From Dipteris shenzhenensis (taxonomy: Eukaryota; Polypodiophyta; Polypodiopsida; Gleicheniales): a DNA stretch of 64,000 bases. Of the stretch, positions 32,225-44,517 are shown in pieces. The stretch's first letter is position 1. The number at the start of each line of letters is the position of its first letter. The position numbers and the translations under genes are program-made. Where the stretch lies: NCBI GenBank assembly GCA_047967505.1, contig CM106541.1. The stretch is one strand, 5' to 3'. Below the pieces are notes generated by a model. That model had not been told where the DNA came from, searched no databases, and worked only from the letters and a program-made list of their open reading frames with translations.

Positions 32225-32949
32225 AGTACTAAACTTAGGACCTCACAAACTTCTTGGATCTAGCTGCAAACTGAACCAACTAAGCTTTCCCATAGACTTA
32301 ACCAAATCACCAAAGTATTTCTTTAAAGTACTTTTCAAACCCTAGTTATGGCCAGTGCTTGGAATATAACTTAAAGTAGAAAATTGAGCATAACCTTGAA
32401 AAGAGAGCCCATATAGTGACCAAAAACTATTAAAATATTGAGATATCCACTATAGTTGCCAATCATAGAATTGGAACCAGAGGTCCACCAAAGCTTATCT
32501 CAAGCTATGGAGGTCGTTTTTGGTAGTTGTACTTCCACTCTAGCAAGAGACACAAATTCTTCTAGCTCCTCTCAATCATAATTCAAGCCTCAAATGTTAC
32601 ATAGAGATTAGCCTCCTTTAAGCAAGAAACACTCTACTAGAACCATTTGAAGTGATATCTTGTATTGAAAGATCCAACATCTCTCTCTCACAAGCAAGTT
32701 GCATTGAGATAGTTTCTATTTAAATGCTCACTACATCAGTGAGCTCAAACTCATCTCCTCTCAGAAGAAAACCATCACACATGAGAACTTAGCAAATCTC
32801 ACACACTCAAGAGTTCCAGTCTACCATTAGTCAAACATAGCACTCTCTCTACGTAAGCTTATAGCTTAGAGACAATAAGAGCACTAGATATTGTACAACA
32901 TTTGTAGCTTTTAATTCAAAGTTCTAGCAAGACAATATAATGATCTTCA

Positions 32950-33205
32950 TTCACATGTCTCACAGTTTAAAAACCCATATACAATGAGCTGCATGGATGG
33001 AGCGTCAAGTAGGCATGTGCACCCAAGACAAATACAAACATAAACGTAATTGTTTATACAAATTGTTGAGCCCATGGAGAGGATGGGAACAACGGTGTGG
33101 CATCATTGTGGTGGTCCTTTGTATGTTGTCTGAGAAATTAAATCGACCGGGCGGCTTAGAATGGATAAGAGGGTCTTGGTAGAGAGAGACTCCGATGGTG
33201 GATAA
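32950..33205 (+). repeat. Inverted repeat, right arm
   Basis: Reverse complement of about 22975-23215. It ends near the GAGAGAGACTCCGATGGTG motif, which in the left arm reads CACCATCGGAGCCTCTCTC. Confidence 0.75.
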
Positions 33206-34017
33206 CGGCAATCTTCTTGTTACTCAGCTGCCCTCCATGAGTATAAGGGATTTCTCTCAGCTTCCTTTGCCTAAATAGGAAGTGCCACCACTTCCCTCAA
33301 ATGAGAAGTGGTGATGGCTCTAAAACCACCCAAAAAGTGGGCTTGTGTCAAGCTTTCAGCTGACAATTTGACATCTCAAAAGAAAAGAACATCGCATAGG
33401 TAGATTCTTGTGCATGTGCTGCCAGGCAATCGTTGAACTCATGCCCAAGGCAAAAAGTTGGTTTGGGAGAGCCTTTAAAATCGGTGAGGGTCCTGCAAGA
33501 AGAGAAGTCCATATGAAACCAAGTAGTCACTTTGATGGAGAAAATGGAATATATCTACAAGGTAAGTGTTTGGGTGTCTGAGTTCATTCTAGCTTAGGAT
33601 TCCTTAAAGCAGTCTAAGACAAAGATGCTATTGTCCTTCAGAGTCAATAGCATCTCTGCCTATCTCAGAATTCTATCACAAACCCTATAGACATGCTGCT
33701 ATTTGAGTTTTGGTTACTTTTCTTGGTTCTTAGATCATGTCACTTGCTGCCCTGATATATCTTTGGCTACCACTCTTGGTTATCAAGACTTCTTGCTTGT
33801 TGCAACTACTTTTTTAGTTATCATTGTTGTTTTGGTTCTTTGGATCTTTTGAAAGAATGGCCTATAGTGCCAACTAAAGTAATGACTTTCATGTCACTTT
33901 TAAGAGTCATAAATAGATATACCCTTTTCCCTCAAGGGAATAAACTCGGTAGCAGATACATAACCAACATAGTAGCTACAACCAGCATGGTGGTAGTGAT
34001 TTCAACCACCATGTTGG

Positions 34018-34073
<56 letters not shown>

Positions 34074-35200
34074 TCTCTCTCTCTCAACATAATGTTATGG
34101 GAAGGAAAATGATAGTAGTAGACACAACTAGCACGATGGCTAAAACAATAAAAGAACGTTGGATCTCTGCCATCATCACCATGAACCTCACAAAAAATGG
34201 CCACACCCAATCATATGTTGGCTCATAGTTATAAAAGCATTGAATAATCTCACGCAATGGACCATTCTTATGCATGATCAAGACTAATAACCAACATATG
34301 ACAGTGGTAACCAACATCTTTCCACATCTTCATTGTATGAACTGAGTTTAGACCACTAGGACCATTAATGTAGTGCACTAAACATTACACACCATCATGT
34401 GCCATTACCATATTGTACTTGAGCTATGTAGCACAATCTATGTGCCCACTAAACTTGCTATATAGCATACTACTTGAGTTTACATACTCATGGCTAGACC
34501 CGATTATCCCATGAAGCGATTGGATTGCTCAAGTTAGGTTACATAGATCCCCACATAGAACTAAGATGGTGGTTAATGAGCGTAATTATTTGTGAGGAAA
34601 AAATTATAGCAATAGATAGCATTGGAAGTCTGACTCTTGTGCCTAGCATGTGTATGATCTGTTGCTCATGCGGCTTGCATCCCTTGCATAGCCTATAGAT
34701 AGCCTTCTTGTTTGGATAAAGTATCGTGTTATTGTGCCAAAACAATGTCAAAGCAAATATGACTTCCTCACTTATGCTATATGTCCTTTTGTTGATTGAG
34801 TTCATGCCCACAAGCTTCTCACATCAAGCTACATTGCTTCCATTAGACGGCCAATCATTGGAATCCTGTTGGTCCTTCTAATGAACAATTTAAATGTTGT
34901 GCACCGGTCATTTTATGTTTGTTTTAGATAAAAATAAAATAGCGAATGCCGCCCTCTTTGTAGCTTGCTGATCTAATCTATGCACCCCATTTAAATTGTG
35001 TGATTCATCTCTCAGGTTAGAGAGGATGGTCTCTTGGGCGTGCAACTCTTGGGCTGTTGAAAGAGTATACACTGGAATCCTTAGGTGCAAGGTGAAGTTG
35101 GTGAGGACAGGATCTTGGTAGTCCCTCAAATAACCTGATGTGAGTTTTGAGAGTTTGTGCATATTTTCGAAAAGTGTTGCTGTGTTTTTCAAGGATTTGC
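33206..35200. other. AT-rich stretch without supported gene
   Basis: No domain found on either strand. A (CT)n tract lies at 34018-34085. A short TGGTTCTTTGGATC-rich passage near 33780-33850 shows only weak open frames. Confidence 0.4.
34018..34085. repeat. (CT)n microsatellite, longest in window
   Basis: About 33 CT units with one interruption (CCCT near 34070). Frames through it translate to Ser-Leu or Arg-Glu repeats and are not genes. Confidence 0.92.
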
Positions 35201-35215
35201 AGGTTTCGTGAGCGT

Positions 35216-36760
35216 TTCCCGCCGCAAACAAGGACATTTCATTGCCTACCTACACGATTGGTGTTTTATACCCATGAAAATTTTAAAGGGTGTCAAATAA
35301 ATCAACTTACAACCCGTGCAAATTTTAGTACTAATTTGACACATAGTCACCTTTGGGTATTTTTCTTACGTGTATAGACCTACACATACAAAAATGGGAA
35401 ACTTTACTTGCCCACTTGTTCAATCAGTGTCCAATGCACATGAAACTTTTCAAGGGCATGATAGCAACTCAAGCTAACACATGTGCAAAGTTTCTTATGA
35501 ATACAACACTTGGATATGTGGAAGTCAATCATGATTAGGTATTTTGCTTATATGCATGCATTTATACATACAAAAAAGGGAAATTTTTTTTGCCCACTAC
35601 ATAATTGGTGTCCTATCCCCCTATAAATTGTCAAGGGCATGAATTTCACTCAATTTAAAACCTACACAAATCTTTTTATCGATTTGATACTTGGAAAACC
35701 AAAAAACGGCATTGTTTGGTATTTTTCTTACATGTACACATGTGCATGTACAAAAATGGGAAATTTTGCTTGCTCACCTACAAAATCAATGTTCAATGAC
35801 CATGAAATATTTCAAGGGAATGAAATTCACTCAATGCAACACGTGCAAATTTAAGTACCAATTTGACACTTGGATAGGTAGAAGTTGGTCACCATTGGGT
35901 ATTTTTCTTACATGTACAGTCATGCATGCATAAAAATGGGAAAATTTTCTTGCCCACTTGTGTAATCAATGTATGATCAATATGAGACTTTAAAAAGGCA
36001 TGAAGATCACTAAACTTAATATTGGTACAAAGTATGATACCAATCTGATAGTTGTACCTGTGGAAGTTGATTACAATTGCATATTTTTCTTACAGGTATG
36101 CACATGCAAAAACAAAAATGGGGAATTTTGCTACCTTGATAATCGATGTCCTACCCCCAATAAACTTTTCAAGGGCAATAAATTCATGTGAAATTCAACC
36201 CATGAATTTCTTAACACTCATGTGATACTTGGAGACACAAATATGGTCTAATAATGTGTAATTTTCCTGCACATATGCACAGGCACATGCAAAATTAGGG
36301 CATTTAACTCTCCCACACACACAATCAATGTTTGATACATGTGAATTTTCAAGGTCAAGAGTCACCTAAAATAAGACCTGTGAGAAGTTTTATGCCATGC
36401 CCATACTTGGAGACACAACAATGGTCCACCAACGTGTATTTTTCTTACATGTAGGTACCCACACTTGCAAAATCACAACATTTTCTCTCACCCATACTTG
36501 CAAAATCTATACATTTCGCTCTTTCCCCCACACAATTGAAGTGTAATACAAATAAAAATTTGAAAGGGCAAGAAATTAAAATGAAATAAGTCCCATTAAA
36601 CGTTTGATGCCAATTTGATACTTGGAGATATGAGAATGGTCCAACATTTGCATACTTTTCTTACACATAAGCAATGACAAATGCAAAATTGTAGCATTTC
36701 GCTTACCCATTTGCACAATTGATGTCTTGTATTAAAGGCACGTGAGAATATTCATGGGGT
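35216..36760. repeat. Degenerate ~180-bp tandem array (about 8-9 units)
   Basis: Units share, in order, AATGGGAAATTTTGCTTGCCCAC, a .CAATTGATGTCC-type segment, CATGAAATTTTTCAAGGGCA, a TTGACACTTGGA-type segment, and GTATTTTTCTTACATGTA followed by CACATGCA. Landmarks GGGAAA.TTT lie near 35396, 35578, 35758, 35938 and 36120, then diverged forms near 36297, 36500 and 36693. That gives spacings of about 177-203 bp. Divergence rises to the right, and no ORF is conserved between units. Confidence 0.8.
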
Positions 36761-39760
36761 CTAGGTAATGATGCGACCACACTACATCCACATGTACCGA
36801 TGTGACAGCTGGCAGCTCCGCTTGAAATGGCAACCATGGCATAGGGCCAACATAAGGCTAAAGGCAAAAGCCATTAACTAGCTTCTTGAATTTCTCACCC
36901 TATAACGTACCCAACAAGGACATACCATCATAAAACCTCTTAATTGTCTAGTATGGTCCAAGCCACTAGAGCTTTAAGTTTCTAAGGTGAGGGCCAAGTC
37001 AAGGCCGAAAGATCTAGATCTTTCCATGGCGGTTGACCCACTTCTTTTGATAGCACTATACCACATTAGAGACATACGAGCGATATACCAATCTTTGCCT
37101 AGTTTTAGGAGCTGGTCTATCTAGTTGGCAAGTGATAGTTTAGGACTTGGGCATTTGGATATTACAATCCTAAAGCTTGGAACCAAAAACTTTATGGGGA
37201 CTATGTAGAGGAGGTTGCCGTCGTAGGAGCCATTCATAGTCTATGAAGTTGGATTTAGACTATTTAGTATTTTTATTCTTGATGTAAAATGGTTTAGAAC
37301 TATCTATAACAATCCCCATGCTTCAATTAGGAAAGACATCAATGGTTTTTTTGCCATAACTTTTGGTCTTCTCGAACGATTGAACAGGTATGTGCTAACT
37401 AATTAAACTAATGCCTTCGTATTTAAAGAATTGTAACATGTTTATACTTAAGTGTAAATTAATATAATTAATGGCAATTTCATCTTGAACACAAGTGATC
37501 TTTCATCCGGATCGTTCTGATCCAAAAGATGGTGGCTAAATTGCTCCTCGAAGTAAACAAACTTTTGAATATAGGGATGTGGATATGAAGATGCAAATGG
37601 ATCTAGTTGATCCCAATGGATCTAGGAAAGAAGATGAAGAGTGATATGGGTAGAGAAGAAGATGGAAATAACGACATCATAATAGAGGAAGGTGTAGATC
37701 ACGACATTGGGGAAGAAGATGGAGATCATGTATCACTTGATATTATTGAAGAGGGTGAATTAGAGGATCAAGTCTTAGGCAATATAGACCCTTATGGTAT
37801 AGGTGAGTTGGGCATTGAACTAGAGATAGATTTATTTGGCATGATGGACTTTTGGCTGAAGGCTTAGCCTTTTGATGTAAATGTTACTAATTGATTCTTT
37901 TGCCATCAAGAAGGCTTCTTATCCTTGGTCCTTTCACTTTTATACTTGAATTATGTTGATTTGTATATTAAGTTCATCATGTATTGATATATGAGTATTT
38001 TGATCTCAAACTTGGTGTACATACTCTTATATTTTTATCTTTTAAAATGATCAAACTTGCAAGTCAAAATAATATTAAATGCTATTGCAAACTGCTTTTT
38101 GTAATTTTGTTTGGAAATGCCAAAGTGAGTATGGGTGTCGGTATCTAGAATGCCAAAGTTGGTACGGTTGTCAATATAGGTGTTCGTATGGCCAGTTGTC
38201 CTCAAGTGTCACTTTGAAATGACAATCTAGTAATGTGATTTTGAGCACTTCTTAGAGATGCGTGCAAAAAGTTAGCCATTTGTAATAACACTAGCCATGT
38301 GAGTTTAAGAGCACGAAGGCTTTTAGCAAGCATTAAATGTTGAGAAGGGTATATGTGCAAAGAAGAGTGGTGGTTCTAGTTATCTAGAGTGGAATTTTAA
38401 TTTAAAAGGTTAGGTGAAAGTGTGAGTCCATAGGCCTTTCTTAGAACCTGTCCCATGTAAGGGGGATTTCACTAACTTTGGGCATTTTGAGCCAAGCGGC
38501 AGCATGGCAAGCATGTCCCCATGGACAAACTAGCCAACCATCCCCCCTTTTTGTGAGGACTACTCCTCTCAAAGATTACTAGAGCCATTTGAGGGGATTT
38601 TGAGGGATGGCTTGAGATATTATTTTGCAACCATATAGCTAGAGTGCAAACAAAAAATAGAAGCCCACAGCCAATAGTTTTGGCTTTCCATAGGGATGGG
38701 CCTCTCTCAGAGAGGACAAGGCTTGTGGAGCGATGATAAGATAATCGATTCATGTGACTGTCTCCTAACTAGTGGAGGTGGTGGATGATGATGTGATGAT
38801 ATGTCCATATAAGCATTAATGTATGGGCATATGGACCCTTACATCGACTATTATATAACTGTTTTTTCCATGCTTCCATAATGATGCTCCTTCGCTCTTT
38901 ACTTATGAAACACCTCTGAATAAATATTAACATCACAGAAGTATTGTTCTTATAGAGTTCTTGTATAAATACTTGACATGTTAAATTTTCCAAACTCAAA
39001 ATGAATATCCAAATTGTAAACTTGATGTGTTCTAGAGTAGTGCTTTCCTTATCCATGCCTTAATGCTAGATGTAAGGTATTGAATGAGAAGGTACATGGA
39101 ATAAATTGTTCAAAAAGCTACTATGTGGATAAATTTGATTTGGTTGGTCTAGGTCACCCATTCATAATAACACTAGCCATATGAGTTTAACATCATGAAG
39201 GCTTTCAGCAAGGCTTAAATTTTGGATAAGGGTGTAGTGCAAAGAACAGAGGTAATTTTAGGTCTCTAGTGCAGTTTCAGGTTAAGCATGAGTGGAGATC
39301 TAATTTAAAAGATTAATAATATGAGTCCATAGGCCCTTCTTAGAGCTCATTTCCATGTAGCATGGATCTTCACAAACTTCAAGTATTTTCAACTAGGCAG
39401 CATGTGATTCCCCTTGAACAACCCCGACAACCATTCTCATTTTCATGTGGACTACAACTTCCTTGAATGGTTAGAAGTTTTTGGGGCATGTTTTCGTGCG
39501 GTTCAAATGTGCACACCTATGTTAGTTTGCACATGCAAGTGTTAAAGGGATGGCGGTGGTGGTCTATGCACTCATCGAGCATTGAAGGGCTGGTGGTGGT
39601 GGTCTGTGCACTCATTAAGCATTTTGAAAAATGGTGGATGAATTGGGCATCCAAGGTGTTTGAACTTGGCCACTATTTCAAAAAGACCCTTGGATGTCCT
39701 GTCAAGGGTTTGGAACCTTTGCATTTGCTCAGTCAACTTTTTTGGTCGGGCAAATCTAAA
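36761..39760. other. AT-rich stretch without supported gene
   Basis: Includes an acidic short ORF (37607-37867, plus) without recognisable domain, and a pair of diverged direct repeats (about 38270-38520 and 39155-39400). I see nothing else that can be assigned. Confidence 0.4.
38270..39400. repeat. Pair of diverged ~250-bp direct repeats
   Basis: Both copies contain AATAACACTAGCCAT.TGAGTTTAA, a GAAGGCTTT.AGCAAG segment, GAGTCCATAGGCC, and a TTTGAGCC/TTTCAACT..GGCAGCATG end, separated by about 880 bp. The intervening ~620 bp are unrelated. Confidence 0.65.
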
Positions 39761-39762
39761 AT

Positions 39763-41202
39763 TTATGCTAGGTCTGCAATCATTCCACTTTTATGCATCT
39801 CCTTCAAAGAACTAAGGTTTAGATGACCAAACCTCTCATGCCACAGCTTAGTGTTCTTCACATCCGTTGGAGCACTAAAAGCTGAGAGTTCGTAAATGTT
39901 ATTGCATCGTGTACCTTTACCAATGACCTTTCCTTGAAGATCTAGGATCTGTGCACCATTCTTATCGAATTGAACTTTGAGGTCCCGATCCGTGATCGCA
40001 GAAATGGACAAGAAGTTCCTCTTGATATCTGGCACATAAAGAACATCAGACAACTATTTTACAACTCCATCTGACTTTAGAGCAATCGTACCTTTTCCTT
40101 TTCCTTTTGCTGGACATTTTGCATCATTGCCGACTACTACCATGATGTCATTCCCTACCGGCTGTAGAGAGGTATACCAATCCTTCCGACTGGTCATGTG
40201 GTGCGATGCACCACTATCAATGATCCAAGGTTCATCTGCAGGTACATGAACTGCCTCCTGCAAATCTCCTCAATTGCGATGAACAGCTCTATGGGTACTG
40301 CCTACGTGCTGTTGCTGGACTCTTTCTTCACTCCGTTCTTCTCATCTGCAATCTTCTTGCGGCACTCATTTTGCTTGTGCCCTGCCTTGTTGCAATAGAA
40401 GCACTTGATCTTCTTCTTTCTCTTTTTATCACCAGAAGAAGATGGGTTACCAGAGTCCTTACCCTTACCTTTCTTTGATCCGGTCCAGAAAGTTGAATCT
40501 TCTCCAGTCCTCATCTTTTGGCACATCTCCTCCTCCAGAAGCATCACGCTGAAATCCTCAAAGTTGAGGGGCGGATTTCTGTTCTCCATATTCAGCACCG
40601 TAACAAGACCATCATACTTTGGTGGGAGAATATGTATGCACCTTCATGCTAGATTCTCGCTGGTGATGGTGATGCCAATCACAGTCATCTGATCACGCAG
40701 ATTCTTCACCCTAGTGATGAATTTCTCTACCGCTTCAGACTCAGACAACTTTTCATTCGCGAGTTGAGTCTCCAGATTCTGAATCCACGTCTGATTTGTG
40801 GTCTCATACTAATTTTTCAAGACCGTCCATGCCTCCTCCGCTGTGGTGACATGTTGAATTAACGCCATGACAGAATCACTAACACTGCAGACAATAGAAC
40901 ACAGTGCATCTGCATTTCTTCTTGTCCACACGAGAATCTCATCCACAGTTGGTACTATCTGTTGTCCTGCATTGGCTGGATTCGGTCTCAGAACTTACCT
41001 CACGTCCACCCTAGTAGCAGTGTCCCAAAGCTCATATGCGCTTAGCATGGTCTTCATCTTGAACTTCCAGAGAGGATAGTTAGAGCCACCCAACTTTTCG
41101 CTTTCGCCGAACGGTGGGATTCGCAGTCTTGTGGGCTGGGCCATCTCTCACAATCTACTCGCAAACAGAGACACACTACCAAATCTTCTTGCTAGAGTCC
41201 AC
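39763..41202 (-). pseudogene. copia gag-protease-pre-integrase relic
   Basis: Minus strand from 41150: gag begins RLRIPPFGESEKLGGSNYPL, runs through VDEILVWTRRNADALC and EKFITRVKNLRDQMTVIGI, with two stops. The zinc knuckle is CFYCNKAGHKQNEC (near 40400). Protease is EPWIIDSGASHHMTSRKDWY (near 40220), then SDVLYVPDIKRNFLSISA and KLWHERFGHLNLSSLKEM of the pre-integrase. It stops at about 39763 without an integrase core, so pol is truncated. It adjoins its own primer site and LTR. Confidence 0.85.
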
Positions 41203-41214
41203 GCTCTGATACCA
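41203..41214 (-). other. copia primer-binding site
   Basis: GCTCTGATACCA on the plus strand, i.e. TGGTATCAGAGC on the minus strand, directly next to the LTR end TGTAAG. Confidence 0.9.
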
Positions 41215-41889
41215 TGTAAGAAAACAATACAACATCTGTGCTCAACAGATAACAAGATCTCGTACGCAAGAGAGAAAACAAGATAATATGGAGAATCAAA
41301 AATTTGATTACTGTAGAATTAATACAATAGATGGCGCTGCCTCCCAATCGTGCATTCCTGTGAAAGAAGCTTCGATGGCATGCTAGAAATAGTAGAAGAC
41401 GGAGGCTGAATGCTAAGGAATCAAGGTTGCTCTAGCCAGTGATGAAATGGGCTTCACGGGCTTGCTCTTATATAGCCACCAGTCGTAGTCGATTAGGCTC
41501 AATTGGGTGGCCGACCCAGTCTGCCCAAAACGGTCGACTAGGGGTCGGTCCCGAAATAGGCCGCCGACCATACGATAGAATCGGTGTGCAAAACAGAGCA
41601 ACTAACCTACGGTTGCCATTTGGCCCATAGCCATCCGAGATCATCTGAGGCTCCAAACGGGCCTTGCAACCCAAGAGTGGGCTGCCCCGGGAAATGCTTG
41701 GTCTACCCTCAGTACGGTCAGTCAAGGGATGCCTTCCCGCACTTGCATGTAGCTTAGTTGGTGGTGTGCCAACTCTATCTGAAGCCGTCCAGCCATCAGG
41801 CCACACATGGCCCCCATCTGGTGTCCAAACCAGGATCTACTAGATAACCGAGCTACTCAAATGCCTTCTCCTCATATGGGGGGCTTACA
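41215..41889 (-). mobile_element. 5' LTR of minus-strand copia (675 bp)
   Basis: Perfect 6-bp inverted ends TGTAAG...CTTACA. A TATATAAG box on the minus strand lies near 41470. The outer edge abuts Helitron helicase sequence, so this element inserted into the Helitron or beside its truncation point. The 3' LTR is missing, and no target duplication can be tested. Confidence 0.85.
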
Positions 41890-41896
41890 AGTAGAG

Positions 41897-42989
41897 TTAG
41901 TTGGTTCTCGCGTAGTTACATGAGAGTGGAGCATTGATATCTAACATCTGTTTGATCTCCCTTAGGTGCATCTCAGCTACTGCAACAAATGTATTATGTG
42001 CTATTAATGAAACCTCATCAAACACAACCAATTCCAAGTCTTTATATAGTTGTGATAGCTCTTGTAATTTTTTTGATGATGGACTTGTGTAATGGGAAGC
42101 CATTAGTGGCAAATGTAGTGCTGAATATATTATTGTGCCTCCTATGTTGAATGCTGCTTTTCCAATATAGGCTAGTAGCAATATCTTTGGGAGGTCAACA
42201 TTGGTTGTTTGTTTGTGTGAATAGTGTTGCATAAGTGCTTGTACTATGAGTAGCAGCACAAATGTATTTCCTATTCCCGCATTACCTGTCAAAAAAAGAT
42301 GATGTGGTTTTGTTGGTTTGCATGTTTTTTGTAGCATGATGTCTTCTTGAATTAAACATTGTTCTTTCTTTAGTCTCGTTAAAGTGGAATAGTACTCTTC
42401 ATTAGGAATTGTGTTGTACTTTGGCAAGGACTTGTCTTGATGTTGAGTTGCCTTTGGTTGATCTTGCATATCAATCCCAAGGTCGTATTTGTTGATGTTC
42501 ACAAATGTAGAGTTATTAGTTGATGACAATGTTGTGAATGTAGTACTTGACTTTGTGGGAAACTTTGGAATTAGCTTGTTGCATTTGTTTTGATTGGGAT
42601 CTATGACATTTTGGTTTTGATAGTACATATCATGCCATATTTGGTTAGTTTCAGTTAGACAAAGTTCTGCATGTTGATATGGGAGGAAGGGAATGCACAA
42701 CTCTTTGTAGTAATTTTCAGGATCATGAATTTGGTTGAAGTTATTGAAGCGAATGATCTTTGTCTCTTTTCTTTTTTGGGTCTTCGATGGGAGAATTGTG
42801 TATTCGCTTGCAAATGTTGCCAAAAAAATGGCATGGAGTTCGTTTGTGCATTTTAAATAACTTTGCCATAATGTTGAAGAAGAAGATAATGGCACTTTCC
42901 GGATTTATTTTCTCTAGTTGTTCTCGACACTTTAGCAAGTAAGCGTGTTTCTCTGGAGGGTTTGTATTGATGTATTGGAATTGTCTCAT
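41897..42989 (-). pseudogene. Helitron RepHel, helicase portion
   Basis: Minus strand. 42989-42850 reads PPEKHAYLLKCREQLEKINP. After a frame change, 42895-41897 reads KIIRFNNFNQIHDPENYYKE, ELCIPFLPYQHAELCL, then a Pif1-like SF1 helicase: Walker A LTGNAGIGNTF (normally GAGTGK[ST], so the Lys is lost), motif Ia LLLAYIGKAAFNIGGTII and SALHLPL, and Walker B ELVVFDEVSLI. It is cut after motif II, at about 41890, by a copia LTR. The ATP-binding Lys change and the truncation make it inactive. Helitrons move by rolling-circle replication using a Rep-helicase fusion. Confidence 0.85.
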
Positions 42990-43204
42990 CGAGGAGGTTC
43001 ATAACCAATTAGCAATGTCTGAGTGGTTATCCTTGCTGTAGGTAATCTTTTAGGCTCTCACCAATGGCTGTCAAGCCTTCTAAATTTGTGCCCTTATTTG
43101 TAGCCCAAAATTTTTAAGCCTTTCTAATGATGGTTTACATGGCAAAGAATGTCTACAAAATATAGCACTCAAGCATGCGATTAATTTGCAACTCAAATTT
43201 GAAT

Positions 43205-43400
43205 TGATTGAAGATACCTCATGATTATTTTGATGGCACCACCGGGCCTCCAATCATTGCAATGGCTAAAATCTTGATTAATTTAAGGTGGCTTATTTAG
43301 ATGGATCATGATTATTTGAATGGCACCACCAGGCATCCAATTAGTGTAGTGGCTTGAATTTTGATTAATTTGAGGTGTCTCATTATTATTAGAGTGCCAT
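43205..43400. repeat. ~100-bp tandem duplication
   Basis: Two copies of a unit with GATTATTT.GATGGCACCACC, GGC.TCCAAT and TTGATTAATTTGAGGTG-like sequence, in the gap between Helitron parts. The rest of 43000-44040 holds only a CT-rich stretch near 43440-43620. Confidence 0.7.
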
Positions 43401-44044
43401 TGTTACTATTTAGCCGTGGCCCCAAACATGGAGAATGCTAGTTGGCTACTTTGCTCTCAACTTCCTGTACTCTCCTACTTTACTAAATGCCCCCTCCTCT
43501 AGATCTCATCCCTCCCTTCCTCTACTACTTTACTCCATGCTCCCTCCTTTAGCTCTCATCCACTACCCTTTTCATCCACTCCACTGCCCACCCACTCTTT
43601 TCACCATGGCAGGAACTGCATGAACCATAGCCAACAATACTACCTCCCCTCAATTTAATGTGATCCCAATCTTATCTGCTTTCTCATATAAGGTCATTGT
43701 GTTGCACCCACCAAGAACTGAAATGCCTACTCTTGTGAAATGTCTTCATAATCTCCATTGATTCCACCCACATCTCAAGGTTTTTGGCTTGGATGGCATG
43801 CACAGATCTCGCCTCTTTATGGCTATGCTATATGGATTCCTTGAAGACGTTGACAAAGGGCTAAGGATTTTCAAGGTAAAGTTTTATCGTGTTGCAATTG
43901 GCTCTGGATTCTAACTCCTACAATTATGCATCTCCTTCAGCGTCTCCATCGGCATCTCCATCACCTCCTCCATCAACTCCCTTAAAATTTTGGATGTAGC
44001 AAGCTAGGTTGAACTCTATGAATACGATAATGTATAGCAGTCTA

Positions 44045-44249
44045 TCAACAAGCCTCAATGAGGCTCTTGGAAATACTGAGTAGTACAAATATCCTCTTTG
44101 CAATTTGCGAGTGAATGTGTTGAGTGTTTAGTATTGCATTCCCAACATTGTGAATGCATTTGTCTACAGGCACATTGTTGGCAATGCTTTGGTTAATAGC
44201 GTTTTTACGGCTTCTATAGTTTCTTTGTCTACTTTTGGTATGTATGATG
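44045..44249 (-). pseudogene. Helitron RepHel, middle portion
   Basis: Reads HTKSRQRNYRSRKNAINQSI then VDKCIHNVGNAILNTQHIHS and QIAKRIFVLLSIS, matching the Helitron segment between Rep and helicase (the IGN.FLN..E.SAQEA.Y..L pattern). It is cut by the copia element starting at 44250; the frame continues on the far side at 51298 once the copia element is removed. Confidence 0.65.
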
Positions 44250-44462
44250 TGTTGAGAGTTCACGCTCAACATCATGTGATCATGTGTGCATAGCACCATC
44301 ACGTGATCATATGTGCATAGCACTAACCTTATAGAGTGCTATAAAGGAAAGGATTAGATCCCCTAACCCTAACCCTCAAAGGGTTTGTATATATTCTATT
44401 TTTTCAACTAAATCTAGAGTACAGTTAGTCATTTGTGGTGTGCTCTCTAGCTGTGCCCTCTC
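44250..44462 (+). mobile_element. 5' LTR of copia element (213 bp)
   Basis: Begins TGTTGAGAGTTCACGC, contains GTGATCATGTGTGCATAGCA and GTGATCATATGTGCATAGCA as an internal near-repeat, CTATAAAGG as TATA box (about 44340), and a short CCCTAACCCTAACCCT run. Homology with the 3' LTR ends at GTGCCCTCTC. Confidence 0.9.
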
Positions 44463-44505
44463 TCCTCATCTTCACTCTTCTCCTCTCCCCTCTTCATATT
44501 TTTCT

Positions 44506-44517
44506 TGGTATCAGAGC
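44506..44517 (+). other. copia primer-binding site
   Basis: TGGTATCAGAGC, complementary to initiator Met-tRNA. It lies about 43 bp beyond the end of LTR homology, farther than is usual. Confidence 0.9.

Larger units (their letters stand above)
31015..32900 (-). repeat. Direct repeat copy B (gag start, LTR, flank)
   Basis: Counterpart of 24190-25330. It keeps the primer-site region (GCTTTGATACCA at 31309-31320, one change from canonical) and the whole LTR. Its flank is longer than in copy A by about 600 bp (32200-32800), within which nothing is recognised. Confidence 0.7.

Noticed and set aside
33840-34210. Overlapping Ser-Leu and Arg-Glu repeat ORFs
   Set aside because: They are translations of the (CT)n microsatellite on both strands, with no domain on either side.
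34908-35237. 109-codon minus-strand ORF with VHRLDQ, pseudouridine-synthase-like
   Set aside because: Only the VHRLD word matches. Neither the catalytic context nor a second motif is present.
37607-37867. Acidic 86-codon ORF as a gene
   Set aside because: Composition is biased (Glu/Asp/Ile), there is no conserved domain, no splice context and no neighbour to support it.
44359-44390. Telomere-like CCCTAACCCTAACCCT
   Set aside because: Only two to three units, and it recurs with changes in the 3' LTR of the same element. It is LTR sequence and not an interstitial telomere.
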